The notes under the pieces were generated by a model. The model was not told where the DNA came from. It did no database searches and saw only the letters and a program-made list of their open reading frames with translations. Of a stretch of 64,000 bases of DNA, positions 10,268-18,334 are shown piece by piece. Source of the DNA: Seonamhaeicola algicola (GTDB lineage: Bacteria; Bacteroidota; Bacteroidia; Flavobacteriales; Flavobacteriaceae). A program made the position numbers and the translations under genes. The first letter of the stretch is position 1; each line of letters opens with the position of its first letter. The stretch spans positions 124,001 to 188,000 of the forward strand of contig NZ_VOSC01000012.1 of the NCBI RefSeq assembly GCF_007997385.1. Direction: 5' to 3'.

Positions 10268-10382
10268 CGCCTAAAACATAGGTAAAAACACTTCATTTTT
10301 ATTTCATTTTAACACTTTAACCTGTAAAAATTACCGTTAATCTTTTCTTAAAATTAATAATATAATAATTTTCTATACGTTT

Positions 10383-10398
10383 TGGTACGAAAATTGCT
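10383..10398 (+). promoter_or_regulatory. sigma-54-type (-24/-12) promoter
   Basis: TGGTACGAAAATTGCT fits the RpoN consensus TGGYACR-N4-TTGCW in full, with GG at 10384-10385 and GC at 10396-10397, exactly 12 bases apart. Transcription would start near 10409, about 98 bases before the small gene at 10507. The activator cannot be identified here. Confidence 0.55.
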
Positions 10399-10426
10399 TT
10401 ATTATGCAGAAAAAATAAATGCAAAA

Positions 10427-10460
10427 TAAAGGCGTTATTTTAATAAAACGCTTTGTTTTT
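10427..10460 (+). promoter_or_regulatory. hairpin in the leader of the two-helix protein gene
   Basis: AAAGGCGTT and AACGCTTT can pair (one bulged G) around an AT-rich loop, followed by TTTGTTTTT. It has the form of an intrinsic terminator and lies 20 bases after the expected start from the sigma-54 promoter. It could attenuate the downstream gene or end a short RNA. An eight-codon reading frame (MKRLIKSN, 10464-10490) follows. Confidence 0.4.
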
Positions 10461-10506
10461 GTTATGAAAAGATTAATAAAAAGCAACTAAACATCCCTAA
10501 TAAACT

Positions 10507-10707
10507 ATGAAGTTATTCAGAATTTTAACCCCAGAAATTATTTTATACATAGCCATTGCTACTGGTATTATTTTATACACTTTTTTAAGTGACATGAAAG
10601 ATGAAAGCCTAACAGATTTTGTTATTGCTATGTTTATTTTTATTGTAATTTGCACATTTACAGTAACTAAAATAAACGATAAAATACAAGGGCTTAAAAA
10701 AAATTAA
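10507..10707 (+). CDS. small membrane protein with two transmembrane helices
   Basis: 66 residues. Two hydrophobic helices (about 10-29 and 38-55) are joined by a short acidic loop (SDMKDESLTD), and the tail is basic (KINDKIQGLKKN). No known motif is seen. It stands alone behind a sigma-54-type promoter and a hairpin leader, and converges on arsC, with only three bases between stop codons. A regulated membrane or envelope-stress peptide is possible, but function is unknown. Confidence 0.65.
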   Translation: MKLFRILTPEIILYIAIATGIILYTFLSDMKDESLTDFVIAMFIFIVICTFTVTKINDKIQGLKKN

Positions 10708-10710
10708 TCT

Positions 10711-11331
10711 TTACAGTAAACTCCCAAACACATATTTCATTTCTGTAGCAATTTCTAAACTTCTATTAAAGTAAGTTTCGGTTTGTTGCGGTGTACCGTC
10801 AGACTGTTTTGGGTCTTCGTAGGTAACCGCCACACGTTTATCGCAGCCTAAAACCATAGGGCAACCTTGGTCTGCCGATGAACAAGTCATAATGGCTGCA
10901 AAGTTTGATGATGGGTTAAACGCATTTTCATAACGCTTAGAAAATGCAATTACTGCTGGTGCATTTTCTGAAAATTTCACGCTATAAACGGGGTTTGAAC
11001 CTTCAGATAATTGATTTATTTTAAAACCTTGGTTTTGCAGCGTTTCGCCTACTTTAGGAAACATTGCTGTTGCTTCTGTACCGCCAGAATAACAGTTTAC
11101 ATTATTAATATTAAAATGCGCTGCCATTGTTTGTGCCCAAATTTGCGATAAATGGCTTCGGCGTGAGTTGTGTGTACATATAAAATTTAACCTAATAGGT
11201 TGGTTTGCTTCTATTTTTTCTTTTACGTAATTAATTAATGGGGTTAAAACAGCTTTTCTTTCTTCACTAATTGTGTTTACGTTTAAAGCGTTTATAGTTT
11301 TATTTATGGTTTCAAATAATGTATTACTCAT
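10711..11331 (-). CDS. arsC: arsenate reductase / low-molecular-weight phosphatase-like protein
   Basis: 206 residues. The P-loop CTHNSRRS (C52-x5-R58) identifies the LMW tyrosine phosphatase/thioredoxin-coupled ArsC fold, and the later cysteines in MTCSSADQGCP (C150, C157) are placed as the redox cysteines that resolve the arsenate adduct in this ArsC type. It reduces arsenate to arsenite in the cytoplasm with thioredoxin. The N-terminal 45-residue helical extension is longer than in the staphylococcal enzyme. It is last in arsR/DUF6428/arsC, 53 bases after DUF6428. No arsenite pump follows. Confidence 0.85.
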   Translation of the reverse strand: MSNTLFETINKTINALNVNTISEERKAVLTPLINYVKEKIEANQPIRLNFICTHNSRRSHLSQIWAQTMAAHFNINNVNCYSGGTEATAMFPKVGETLQNQGFKINQLSEGSNPVYSVKFSENAPAVIAFSKRYENAFNPSSNFAAIMTCSSADQGCPMVLGCDKRVAVTYEDPKQSDGTPQQTETYFNRSLEIATEMKYVFGSLL

Positions 11332-11384
11332 ATTCGGGTTTTATTTTTAAATTCTAGCTAGTACAAAAATGATAAATGTGTTAA

Positions 11385-11897
11385 TTAACAACAATTACCG
11401 TCTGGCGAGCAACAAGGCTCGTTAGTATTGGCTGCATCGGTTTCATTAGTTAAAACTATGTTTTCTGGAACACCACAAATACCTTTGGCTTTGCAATCTG
11501 TTTTTTCTACAGCTAACTTAAAAATTAGGTTGTTGTTTTTAATTTCAAAATCGTTAACAAAAAGTTGTGCAGTGTGAAATGCTGCATTTCCGTATTCAAA
11601 TTTAACCTCAGCATTTAAGTTGTAAGGTTTTATTTTACCTACTTTTTTAAGTATGCCTTGGGCTTTTAAAACACTCATGTAATTAGGTTTACCCAATTCT
11701 GTTGGGCTTTCCCAAAGTTGTATAATTGTTTCTTTCCAACTATCAGTTTGAGCGCCACAATCAACAGAATCTACGGTTATGTGTTTAACTTCGGTTATAT
11801 GATAATTGGTGCCTACCAACATGTTTGGTGCATATTCAAAAAGTAATGCTTTGTCTTGGTTTTGCTCTAAAATGTTTAATAATTCTTGTGTTTTCAT
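11385..11897 (-). CDS. DUF6428 family protein of the arsenic cluster
   Basis: 170 residues, cytoplasmic. I recognise the family from LLNILEQNQDKALLFEYAPN and HITEVKHITVDSVDCG, seen beside arsR and arsC genes in Bacteroidota. It is rich in cysteine (VDCGAQTD, TDCKAKGICG) and ends with NEPCCSPDGNCC, a likely thiol ligand set for arsenite or another metalloid. The biochemical role is not known to me; binding or handing over As(III) is an inference from the cysteines and the operon. It starts 10 bases after arsR ends. Confidence 0.75.
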   Translation of the reverse strand: MKTQELLNILEQNQDKALLFEYAPNMLVGTNYHITEVKHITVDSVDCGAQTDSWKETIIQLWESPTELGKPNYMSVLKAQGILKKVGKIKPYNLNAEVKFEYGNAAFHTAQLFVNDFEIKNNNLIFKLAVEKTDCKAKGICGVPENIVLTNETDAANTNEPCCSPDGNCC

Positions 11898-11907
11898 AAT
11901 ATATGTT

Positions 11908-12231
11908 TTAACAACAATTTTGTTTTGTATTATTAAAAAATGAGTTTAAATGATTTTGAATATCATTCCAACGGTCAATATTTATACAATAACACATACT
12001 TTTTCCTTCAATTTCACCTTTAAGCAAGCCTATACTTTTTAATTCTTTTAAATGTTGTGAAATGGTAGCTTGTGCCAATCCAATTTCTTCAACCAAATCA
12101 TTACAAATACAACTGTTTTGCTCACTTATATATTGAAGAATTGCCACACGTGCAGGATGCCCTAACACTTTAAAAAACTGTGCTAAATCATTTTGCTGCT
12201 TTGTGAATATTTGCGATTTTGTAATGCCCAT
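11908..12231 (-). CDS. arsR: ArsR/SmtB-family metalloid-sensing repressor
   Basis: 107 residues with one winged helix-turn-helix. Recognition helix region: AQATISQHLKELKSIGLLKG. The sensor site is the CxC pair in NSCICNDLVEEIG (C41, C43), the equivalent of the ELCVCDL site of classical ArsR, and the protein ends in a vicinal NCC. It should repress the operon until arsenite or antimonite binds. A 12-bp palindrome 17 bases before the start is a plausible operator. Confidence 0.9.
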   Translation of the reverse strand: MGITKSQIFTKQQNDLAQFFKVLGHPARVAILQYISEQNSCICNDLVEEIGLAQATISQHLKELKSIGLLKGEIEGKSMCYCINIDRWNDIQNHLNSFFNNTKQNCC

Positions 12232-12247
12232 AACTCATATAAATTAT

Positions 12248-12259
12248 ATATTGCAATAT
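12248..12259. promoter_or_regulatory. candidate ArsR operator
   Basis: ATATTGCAATAT is a perfect 12-bp palindrome 17 bases upstream of arsR (minus strand). Position and symmetry fit autoregulation by a dimeric winged-helix repressor. In AT-rich DNA a palindrome of this size can occur by chance. Confidence 0.4.
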
Positions 12260-12278
12260 TACGATAATAGAGATTAAT

Positions 12279-12313
12279 AAAAAAGCCAAAATTATAAAAT
12301 TTTGACTTTTTTG
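12279..12313 (-). terminator. terminator after the DUF4870-like gene
   Basis: AAAAAAGCCAAAAT and ATTTTGACTTTTTT pair over 13-14 bases (one wobble pair) around TATAA, with a T-run on the minus strand. It separates the 12317-12760 gene from arsR. Confidence 0.7.
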
Positions 12314-12316
12314 TTT

Positions 12317-12760
12317 TTATAGAGACTTAAACCAATCTTGAAAAAACTTTCCAATAACTGGTGTTTCTTTCTTTTCTCCACCTAATGCACCTACTAAACT
12401 CATAATCCAGAAAACAATAAGTACAAGATTTAAAATCCAGCCAACTACAGGCACAAACCATAATACAAATGAGCATATTATAAGCCCTAACATTTGCCTA
12501 ATGTAGAATGAAGCAAATTCAGTTTTATTACCATTATTCATTACTAAAGCAATAATCCATCCTATTAAAGTAATATGTGCAATTATTGCTACATTTTTAC
12601 CATCACTTAATACTTCTTTGGCATCATTTGTAAATTCTTTAGCTGTTTCTTTGGCGTCATCAGCAAAATCTTCAGCTTTATCTGCTGCTTTTTTTACGCC
12701 TTCTTTAGCATCGCCTAACATATCGTTTAGGTCATCGCTTAAATTCTTTTCATCAGACAT
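12317..12760 (-). CDS. DUF4870-like membrane protein with a charged helical N-terminus
   Basis: 147 residues. Residues 1-52 are a charged amphipathic helix with 11-residue-like repeats (AKEGVKKAADKAEDFADDAK, then ETAKEFTNDAKE), as in stress-related lipid- or membrane-associated helices. Residues 58-130 hold three hydrophobic helices with the spacing of the Tic20/DUF4870 family (HITLIGWIIALVMN ... FYIRQMLGLIICS ... VVGWILNLVLIVFWI). A membrane-stress role is a guess. It stands as a single gene with its own terminator. Confidence 0.7.
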   Translation of the reverse strand: MSDEKNLSDDLNDMLGDAKEGVKKAADKAEDFADDAKETAKEFTNDAKEVLSDGKNVAIIAHITLIGWIIALVMNNGNKTEFASFYIRQMLGLIICSFVLWFVPVVGWILNLVLIVFWIMSLVGALGGEKKETPVIGKFFQDWFKSL

Positions 12761-12869
12761 GATATAAATTTGTTTAAATGGTTAGAGTATAAATTTATAA
12801 ATTAAAAATTTATTTGGCATCATACGTCTTTTATTTTTTTAACATAACTATTTACTAGGTTATTGTTTA

Positions 12870-13628
12870 TTAACTAAATAACATAACAAGGCCACCAATA
12901 GTAGTTATAACAATTATAAAACGCCTGTAGTTTGTGTTTGATATAAGCTTTACCAATTTTACACCCAAAAAGAAACCAATAACTACAGCCGGAAATAAGC
13001 ATGCGTTTAAAGTAAGTGTTTGTACAGATACGGTTTTCCATACAAAAAAGTGAAACGGTAGTTTAAACACATTTATAATAAAAAATAACCATGCAGCTGT
13101 ACCAATAAATTCATTTTTTGGCAAACGCATAGCTAAAAAATAAATATTTGAAATGGGGCCAGCCAAATTACCTATCATGGTTGTAAACCCAGCCATAAAA
13201 CCCATTGCATATGAAAATACTTTATTATTTGGCATGCTATTACTTTTTCGGTGTTCTAAAAACAGCATAATTCCAATAGAACCTATAATTATAAGTGCCA
13301 TTATGCGTTTAAAAACAATTTCAGAAATAGTATCACCTACCCAAACGCCTACTAAAACACCTAAAATCATTGAAGGTAAGAGCATTTTTATAAATTTCCA
13401 TTGGGTATGGCGGTTGTAATAACTTACTGCTAAAACATCTGCACTTATTAACATTGGTAATAATACGCCAGTTGAAGCTTTTTCGCCAAAAACAAATGCC
13501 AACATTATAACTATTACTATACCAATGCCTTTTATACCAGATTTTGAAGCACCTAAAACAAAGGCAGCAAGACCAATTGCTAACCACTTATAAACCGATA
13601 AATTATACTGCTGAAGAATATCTAGCAT
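12870..13628 (-). CDS. TauE/SafE-family anion exporter
   Basis: 252 residues with about eight membrane helices, the usual length of TauE/SafE permeases (sulfite, sulfoacetate and related anions). Family features: the glycine-rich first repeat (AAFVLGASKSGIKGIG) and the second repeat (MGFMAGFTTMIGNLAGPISN), with a conserved proline/glycine pair in each. The substrate is unknown; no sulfur genes are nearby. It lies 109 bases before the DUF4870-like gene on the same strand. Confidence 0.85.
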   Translation of the reverse strand: MLDILQQYNLSVYKWLAIGLAAFVLGASKSGIKGIGIVIVIMLAFVFGEKASTGVLLPMLISADVLAVSYYNRHTQWKFIKMLLPSMILGVLVGVWVGDTISEIVFKRIMALIIIGSIGIMLFLEHRKSNSMPNNKVFSYAMGFMAGFTTMIGNLAGPISNIYFLAMRLPKNEFIGTAAWLFFIINVFKLPFHFFVWKTVSVQTLTLNACLFPAVVIGFFLGVKLVKLISNTNYRRFIIVITTIGGLVMLFS

Positions 13629-13731
13629 ACTAAAATATGTAGTTGAAATGTATTACCATAGTTTTTATAAACTGTAAACAAATTTCATTAATTAATTTTA
13701 ACTATTAAAGTTATTGTTTTTCTATATATGT

Positions 13732-14187
13732 TTATTTTTTTATTGCAGACTCATAAATTTCAATCCACTCCTTACAGGTTATTTTTTTAGTTAATGCCGC
13801 AATTAATTCAAACGGAATATCATCAATATATTTAAAACGGATGCAACTTTTACCAATATCTAACTTGTGTTTACTGTGTTTGGCGTATTCTGCAACAAAC
13901 CAATTATATAATTCTTTTTTTGCATAAATACCGCTATGATAAAGGTTAATAGTATGTTTTTGTGAAGCAAAACTCATAAAAGGTAAGGGTTCTTTAGGGT
14001 TACAATGGTAACCATTTGGATATATTGTGTGTGGCACAAAATACCCTATCATTTTATATTGCATACCTTCTTTAAAACCTTCTGGCAAATTATCATTAAT
14101 TACTTGCCGTAACTTTTTTAAAGCAGCCTGACGTTCTTTAGGCACTTGGTTTATGTAGTCTTCGGGTGTGTTGGCGTTATATTGCAT
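13732..14187 (-). CDS. DUF1801 (YdhG-like) protein
   Basis: 151 residues, cytoplasmic. The opening (TPEDYINQVPKERQAALKKL, then LPEGFKEGMQYKMIGYFVP) and the sequence GKSCIRFKYIDDIPFELI are typical of DUF1801, an alpha/beta fold first described as an iron-chaperone-like family. Its activity is not established. It is 11 bases after the VOC gene and probably co-transcribed with it. Confidence 0.8.
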   Translation of the reverse strand: MQYNANTPEDYINQVPKERQAALKKLRQVINDNLPEGFKEGMQYKMIGYFVPHTIYPNGYHCNPKEPLPFMSFASQKHTINLYHSGIYAKKELYNWFVAEYAKHSKHKLDIGKSCIRFKYIDDIPFELIAALTKKITCKEWIEIYESAIKK

Positions 14188-14198
14188 TTTAAAAACTT

Positions 14199-14570
14199 TT
14201 AAACGTGCTGATCTAGCAAAATTGTGTTTCCATCAGGATCAATTAAAACAGCACTTGCTGGACCTTTTGTAGTTTCATCAGCTTCATTTATAAATGCTAT
14301 GCCATTATTTTTTAAATGCTTTTGAATGTTTCTTACATCAGTAAAATCTTTTAACGTATTAGCATTTTCATCCCAACCTGGATTAAAAGTTAAAATATTA
14401 TTTTCAAACATACCCTGAAAAAGGCCTACCAGCGCATTGCCATTTTTCATGATTAGGTAATTATTTGAAACAGCACCAGCAAAAACGGTAAACCCCAAAT
14501 GCTCATAAAAGTTTTTTGACTTTTGAATGTCTTTAACATTTAAACTCACAGAAAATGCACCTAGTTTCAT
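14199..14570 (-). CDS. VOC (glyoxalase/bleomycin-resistance) family protein
   Basis: 123 residues with the chosen start MKLGAFSVSLNVKDIQ. An in-frame ATG eight codons upstream (14594) is possible, but the family normally begins at this motif. Paired beta-alpha-beta-beta-beta modules are visible: KSKNFYEHLGFTVFAG in the first half and GPASAVLIDPDGNTILLDQH in the second, where the terminal Glu/Gln region would complete the metal site. The substrate (glyoxalase, dioxygenase or antibiotic binding) cannot be assigned. Confidence 0.8.
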   Translation of the reverse strand: MKLGAFSVSLNVKDIQKSKNFYEHLGFTVFAGAVSNNYLIMKNGNALVGLFQGMFENNILTFNPGWDENANTLKDFTDVRNIQKHLKNNGIAFINEADETTKGPASAVLIDPDGNTILLDQHV

Positions 14571-14683
14571 AATTATATTTTTTGAAGTAGGCATAAAAGC
14601 AGAAAATGGGTTGCTGTTAAAGTTAATAAATTATTTATGCGCTTTTACAACAAACCTATGCAAGCTATACTCCTTAAGGTTTA

Positions 14684-15622
14684 CTAAAAGGTAAAACGCG
14701 CTTTAATTTTATCTACAATAGTTTGGGCAAGTTTCTCATTACTTTCAACCGTCCATCCTGCTACATGTGGCGATAACAATACGTTTTTAGCTTGAATTAA
14801 ATATTGAAACGCTTCAGGCATTTCAGAAGAAAATAAACTTTCAAAAGATGCTTTTTCATACTCTAAAACATCTAAACCTGCGCCTAAAATTTTACCTGTT
14901 TTTAATGCCGAAACCAAATTATTTGTAACTACGCTTTTACCACGTGCTGTATTAATTAACCAAAATGGTTTTTTAAAGGCATTAATAAAATTGGTATTAA
15001 CCATGTTTAACGTTAGTGGTGTTTGTGGCGTATGTAAACTTAAAACATCAACTTTTTCTTGAAGTTCTTGTAAACTTACTTGTTTTGCGTTTTCATCGGC
15101 TATATTATCTTTAATATCGTAGCATAAAACCTCAACATCAAAACCTTTTAACTTTTTTGCAAAGGCTTTACCCATATTACCGTAACCAATAAGGCCAACG
15201 GTTTTTCCGTCTAACTCAATACCTCGGTTTTCTTCACGAAGCCATTTGCCAGATCTAACTTCTAAATCGGCTTTATTTAACTTATTAAATAATGATAATA
15301 GCATACCTAAGGCATGCTCGCCAACAGCATTTCTATTGCCTTCGGGTGCAGAAATTAGGTACACGCCTTTTTTTTCGGCATACTCACAATCTATATTTTC
15401 TAAACCGGCACCAACTCTACCAATAAACTTAAGGTTTGTGGCTGCATCTAAAAATTGTTTATCTATTGTAAATCTGCTTCTAATAATTAAACCATCATAA
15501 GCTGATATTTTACTTTCAATTTCAGATTTTGAAGCTGTATAATCTTCATGATTTGCAAACCCTAAGCTTTGTAATTGACTGATTAATAGCGGATGATTAG
15601 TATCTAAATGAAGAATTTTCAT
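14684..15622 (-). CDS. D-isomer-specific 2-hydroxyacid dehydrogenase
   Basis: 312 residues. NAD-binding Rossmann motif GLIGYGNMGKAFAKKL at about 143-158; catalytic Arg in INTARG, Glu in DVLEYE and the His/Trp pair in LSPHVAGWT. The overall match is to the phosphoglycerate-dehydrogenase-like branch (RVGAGLENIDCEYAEKKGV), without the C-terminal ACT domain of SerA. It may oxidise 3-phosphoglycerate or reduce another 2-keto acid; the substrate is not fixed by sequence. It is the last gene of the mgtE-side minus-strand cluster. Confidence 0.88.
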   Translation of the reverse strand: MKILHLDTNHPLLISQLQSLGFANHEDYTASKSEIESKISAYDGLIIRSRFTIDKQFLDAATNLKFIGRVGAGLENIDCEYAEKKGVYLISAPEGNRNAVGEHALGMLLSLFNKLNKADLEVRSGKWLREENRGIELDGKTVGLIGYGNMGKAFAKKLKGFDVEVLCYDIKDNIADENAKQVSLQELQEKVDVLSLHTPQTPLTLNMVNTNFINAFKKPFWLINTARGKSVVTNNLVSALKTGKILGAGLDVLEYEKASFESLFSSEMPEAFQYLIQAKNVLLSPHVAGWTVESNEKLAQTIVDKIKARFTF

Positions 15623-15677
15623 GACTAAAATTATAAGATAAATTTATGGTTTTTTAGAGTGTTTTATACTTAAAAAT

Positions 15678-17054
15678 TTAAAACCCTAAAATAAGTTTTG
15701 CTATGTAGAAAAACAGGAAAATACCAAAAATATCGTTACTTGTTGTAATAAAAGGACCTGTTGCTATGGCCGGATCAATACCGCGTTTATCTAAAATAAT
15801 GGGTACAAAAGTACCTATTAAAGCTGCAATAATAATTACAGACATCATAGAAATGGCAATAGTCATACTGAAATTAAATTGCATATCCATTACAAAACCA
15901 AAAAGTATTACCAAAATACCTAAAACAGCACCGTTTATAAGACTTAAACCAACTTCTTTTAATAACCTGCTTAATAGGCTGCCTTTTACAATATCATTAG
16001 CTAAACCCTGAACAATAATAGCGCTAGATTGTACACCAACATTACCCGCCATGGCCGCAATAAGTGGTGTGAAGAAAAAGAGTTCTTTATAACTGTTTAA
16101 GGCTTCTTCATAACTTTCCATAATAAACACACTTCCTAAACCACCAAACAAACCTAAAATTAACCATGGTAAGCGGGCACGTGTTAGTTGCCAGATACTA
16201 TCATCAGCCTCAACGTCTTTTGATATACCTGCTGCCAATTGGTAATCTTTATCAGCTTCTTCTTTTAAAACATCAACAATATCATCAATGGTAATACGGC
16301 CTAAAAGTACTTTGTTTTCATCGCTTTCAACTACCGGAATTGCCTCTAAATCATACTTTGCCATAATTTTGGCAACTTCTTCAGCATCTTCATTTACATT
16401 TACATAATCTACACTAGAAATATAAATGTCGGCTATTTTTTGTTCGCTTTTTGCTGTAATTAAATCTTTTAATGATAAACGCCCTATTAAACGTTCTTGT
16501 TTATCAACCACATAAATAGAATGTACACGTTTAACATCTTTGGCTTGCCCACGAATTCTGCGTAAACAGCCCGCAACCGTCCATGTTTCATATACTTTTA
16601 CAAGCTCTTTTGCCATTAAACCACCTGCAACATCTTCATCATAAGCTAAAAGTTCTGTAATTTCGGCTCTGTGGTCTTCATCTTCAATTTGATCAATAAC
16701 TGCTTTTTGGCGTTCTTCTGGTAATTCTGCAATCATATCTGCAGCATCATCAGTATCAAGCTCTTCAATTTCTTCAGCAATTTCTTTGGCCGAAAGGTTT
16801 TTTAATACCTTTTCACGGTTGTCTTCATCAAGTTCCATTAAAATATCTGAAGTAGTTTCAGAATCTAATAGTTTAATGACGTACATGGCCTGCTCTAAAT
16901 TAAGTTCATCTAGAATTTCGGCAATATCAGCATAATGGAAATCATCCATTAAGGTTTTAAGTTCTTTATCGTTTTTAGTTTCGATTAGTAACTCAACCTT
17001 CTCTAAAAGTTCATCGGTTAGCTGAAATTGTATGTTTTCTTTTTCCTCTTGCAT
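15678..17054 (-). CDS. mgtE: magnesium transporter MgtE
   Basis: 458 residues, normal length. N-terminal MgtE_N superhelical domain (about 30-135, Glu/Asp-rich repeats such as DAADMIAELPEERQ), two CBS domains (about 138-262), then five membrane helices. Conserved pore segments are PLIAAMAGNVGVQSSAI and GIDPAIATGPFITTSNDIFG. The cytosolic Mg2+ level is sensed by the acidic N/CBS part, which gates the channel. It follows rsmA by 38 bases in the same direction. Confidence 0.95.
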   Translation of the reverse strand: MQEEKENIQFQLTDELLEKVELLIETKNDKELKTLMDDFHYADIAEILDELNLEQAMYVIKLLDSETTSDILMELDEDNREKVLKNLSAKEIAEEIEELDTDDAADMIAELPEERQKAVIDQIEDEDHRAEITELLAYDEDVAGGLMAKELVKVYETWTVAGCLRRIRGQAKDVKRVHSIYVVDKQERLIGRLSLKDLITAKSEQKIADIYISSVDYVNVNEDAEEVAKIMAKYDLEAIPVVESDENKVLLGRITIDDIVDVLKEEADKDYQLAAGISKDVEADDSIWQLTRARLPWLILGLFGGLGSVFIMESYEEALNSYKELFFFTPLIAAMAGNVGVQSSAIIVQGLANDIVKGSLLSRLLKEVGLSLINGAVLGILVILFGFVMDMQFNFSMTIAISMMSVIIIAALIGTFVPIILDKRGIDPAIATGPFITTSNDIFGIFLFFYIAKLILGF

Positions 17055-17092
17055 ATAATTCTGATGAAAATAGAAATCACTTAGCGTGATAT

Positions 17093-17869
17093 TTATACTT
17101 GATCTTTTTCAATAAGCAGCGTAAGTTCTATAAACGCTTGTACTGGTAATTGCTCTGGCCGCTGGCCAAAGATACTATTTGCTTTTAAATTATTAGATAA
17201 ATTGAATGTTTTTAAACTGTTACGAAGTGTTTTTCGGCGTTGTTGAAATGCTTGTTTAACTACTTTAAAAAAGAGGGCTTCATTACAGGGTAATGTGAAT
17301 TCTTTTTTTCGGATAAGCCTTAAAACACCCGAATCTACTTTTGGTGGCGGATTAAACACCGTTGGCGGCACCGTAAACAAATACTCGGCATCGTAAAATG
17401 CTTGTGTTAAAACTGAAAGAATACCATAAACTTTACTACCTTCTTTTGAGCAAATACGTTGTGCTACTTCTTTTTGAAACATGCCTGTAAACTCTGGTAT
17501 TTGATGACGCTTTTCTAAAGTTTTAAACACTATTTGTGATGAAATATTATACGGAAAATTTCCTGTAATGGCATAAGGTTGGTTATTAAAAACCTCTGTT
17601 AAATCATATTTAAGAAAGTCTTTTTCTATAATTCTTGGCGCTAAATTTAGGTAGTTAGCTTGCAAATATTCTACTGATTCTGTATCAATTTCAATAACAT
17701 AAGTTTCAACATCTTTTTGTAATAAATACTTGGTAAGTACGCCCATGCCCGGACCAATTTCTAATACGTTTTTATAACCGTTTAAGGTTAGTGTATCGGC
17801 AATTTTTTTGGCAATATTTTCGTCTTTTAAAAAGTGCTGACCTAAATGTTTTTTTGCTTTTACCGTCAT
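17093..17869 (-). CDS. rsmA: 16S rRNA dimethyladenosine transferase RsmA (KsgA)
   Basis: 258 residues. It dimethylates two adjacent adenines in the 3'-terminal hairpin of 16S rRNA during 30S maturation. SAM motif I is [16 protein letters not shown] and the target-adenine motif IV is NFPYNISS. The start [16 protein letters not shown] is the family N-terminus. It lies 13 bases after the DUF4286 gene. Confidence 0.96.
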   Translation of the reverse strand: MTVKAKKHLGQHFLKDENIAKKIADTLTLNGYKNVLEIGPGMGVLTKYLLQKDVETYVIEIDTESVEYLQANYLNLAPRIIEKDFLKYDLTEVFNNQPYAITGNFPYNISSQIVFKTLEKRHQIPEFTGMFQKEVAQRICSKEGSKVYGILSVLTQAFYDAEYLFTVPPTVFNPPPKVDSGVLRLIRKKEFTLPCNEALFFKVVKQAFQQRRKTLRNSLKTFNLSNNLKANSIFGQRPEQLPVQAFIELTLLIEKDQV

Positions 17870-17882
17870 TGGCGTGGGGTAT

Positions 17883-18212
17883 TTAATTAGGAGTTATGTT
17901 TACAAAATACTCGTCTATCATTTCTAACTCGGTTCTAAAAGACAGCATTTTATCGGCAAAGCGCTTTAAGCCATCGGCTCTTAACCTTTGGGCATCTTCT
18001 TTGTAATAATCATTTAAAGCTTCGCGCGAATAGGCTCTGTATTGTATAGAATAGGTTATGCCTCCCATGTCTTCTTCTACTAAAACACGGGTTAGTGTGG
18101 CTTTATCAAATTTACCTGTTGCTAATACTTGTGGTATGTGTTCTTTTATCCATGTTAACCATTCGTCATGAATAGACGGATCTATATTTGCCGTTACGTT
18201 ATAAATTATCAT
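17883..18212 (-). CDS. DUF4286 family protein
   Basis: 109 residues, cytoplasmic. [20 protein letters not shown] and the C-terminal [19 protein letters not shown] define this family, a small alpha/beta (ferredoxin-like, antibiotic-monooxygenase-like) fold kept beside rsmA in flavobacteria. Function is unknown; the constant neighbourhood suggests a housekeeping role. Confidence 0.85.
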   Translation of the reverse strand: MIIYNVTANIDPSIHDEWLTWIKEHIPQVLATGKFDKATLTRVLVEEDMGGITYSIQYRAYSREALNDYYKEDAQRLRADGLKRFADKMLSFRTELEMIDEYFVNITPN

Positions 18213-18334
18213 AATTGTAAAAAGTTCAAATTCTTATTAAAAAGCATCAAAAAAAACATTATGTTTTAACAACCTTTATTGAGGTACAAAGGTATGGTAT
18301 TGATTTTTGGAATTTGGTTTTTGAGTTTTGTATT

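Noticed and set aside
13153-13587. Frames on both strands over the TauE/SafE gene.
   Set aside because: They are shadows of the 12870-13628 gene, with unlikely composition and no start context.
17555-17590. GGTTGGTT inside coding DNA (also near 18445) as further copies of the 3'-end motif.
   Set aside because: These lie inside rsmA and the TPR gene with no adjacent hairpin; AT-rich coding DNA gives such octamers by chance.
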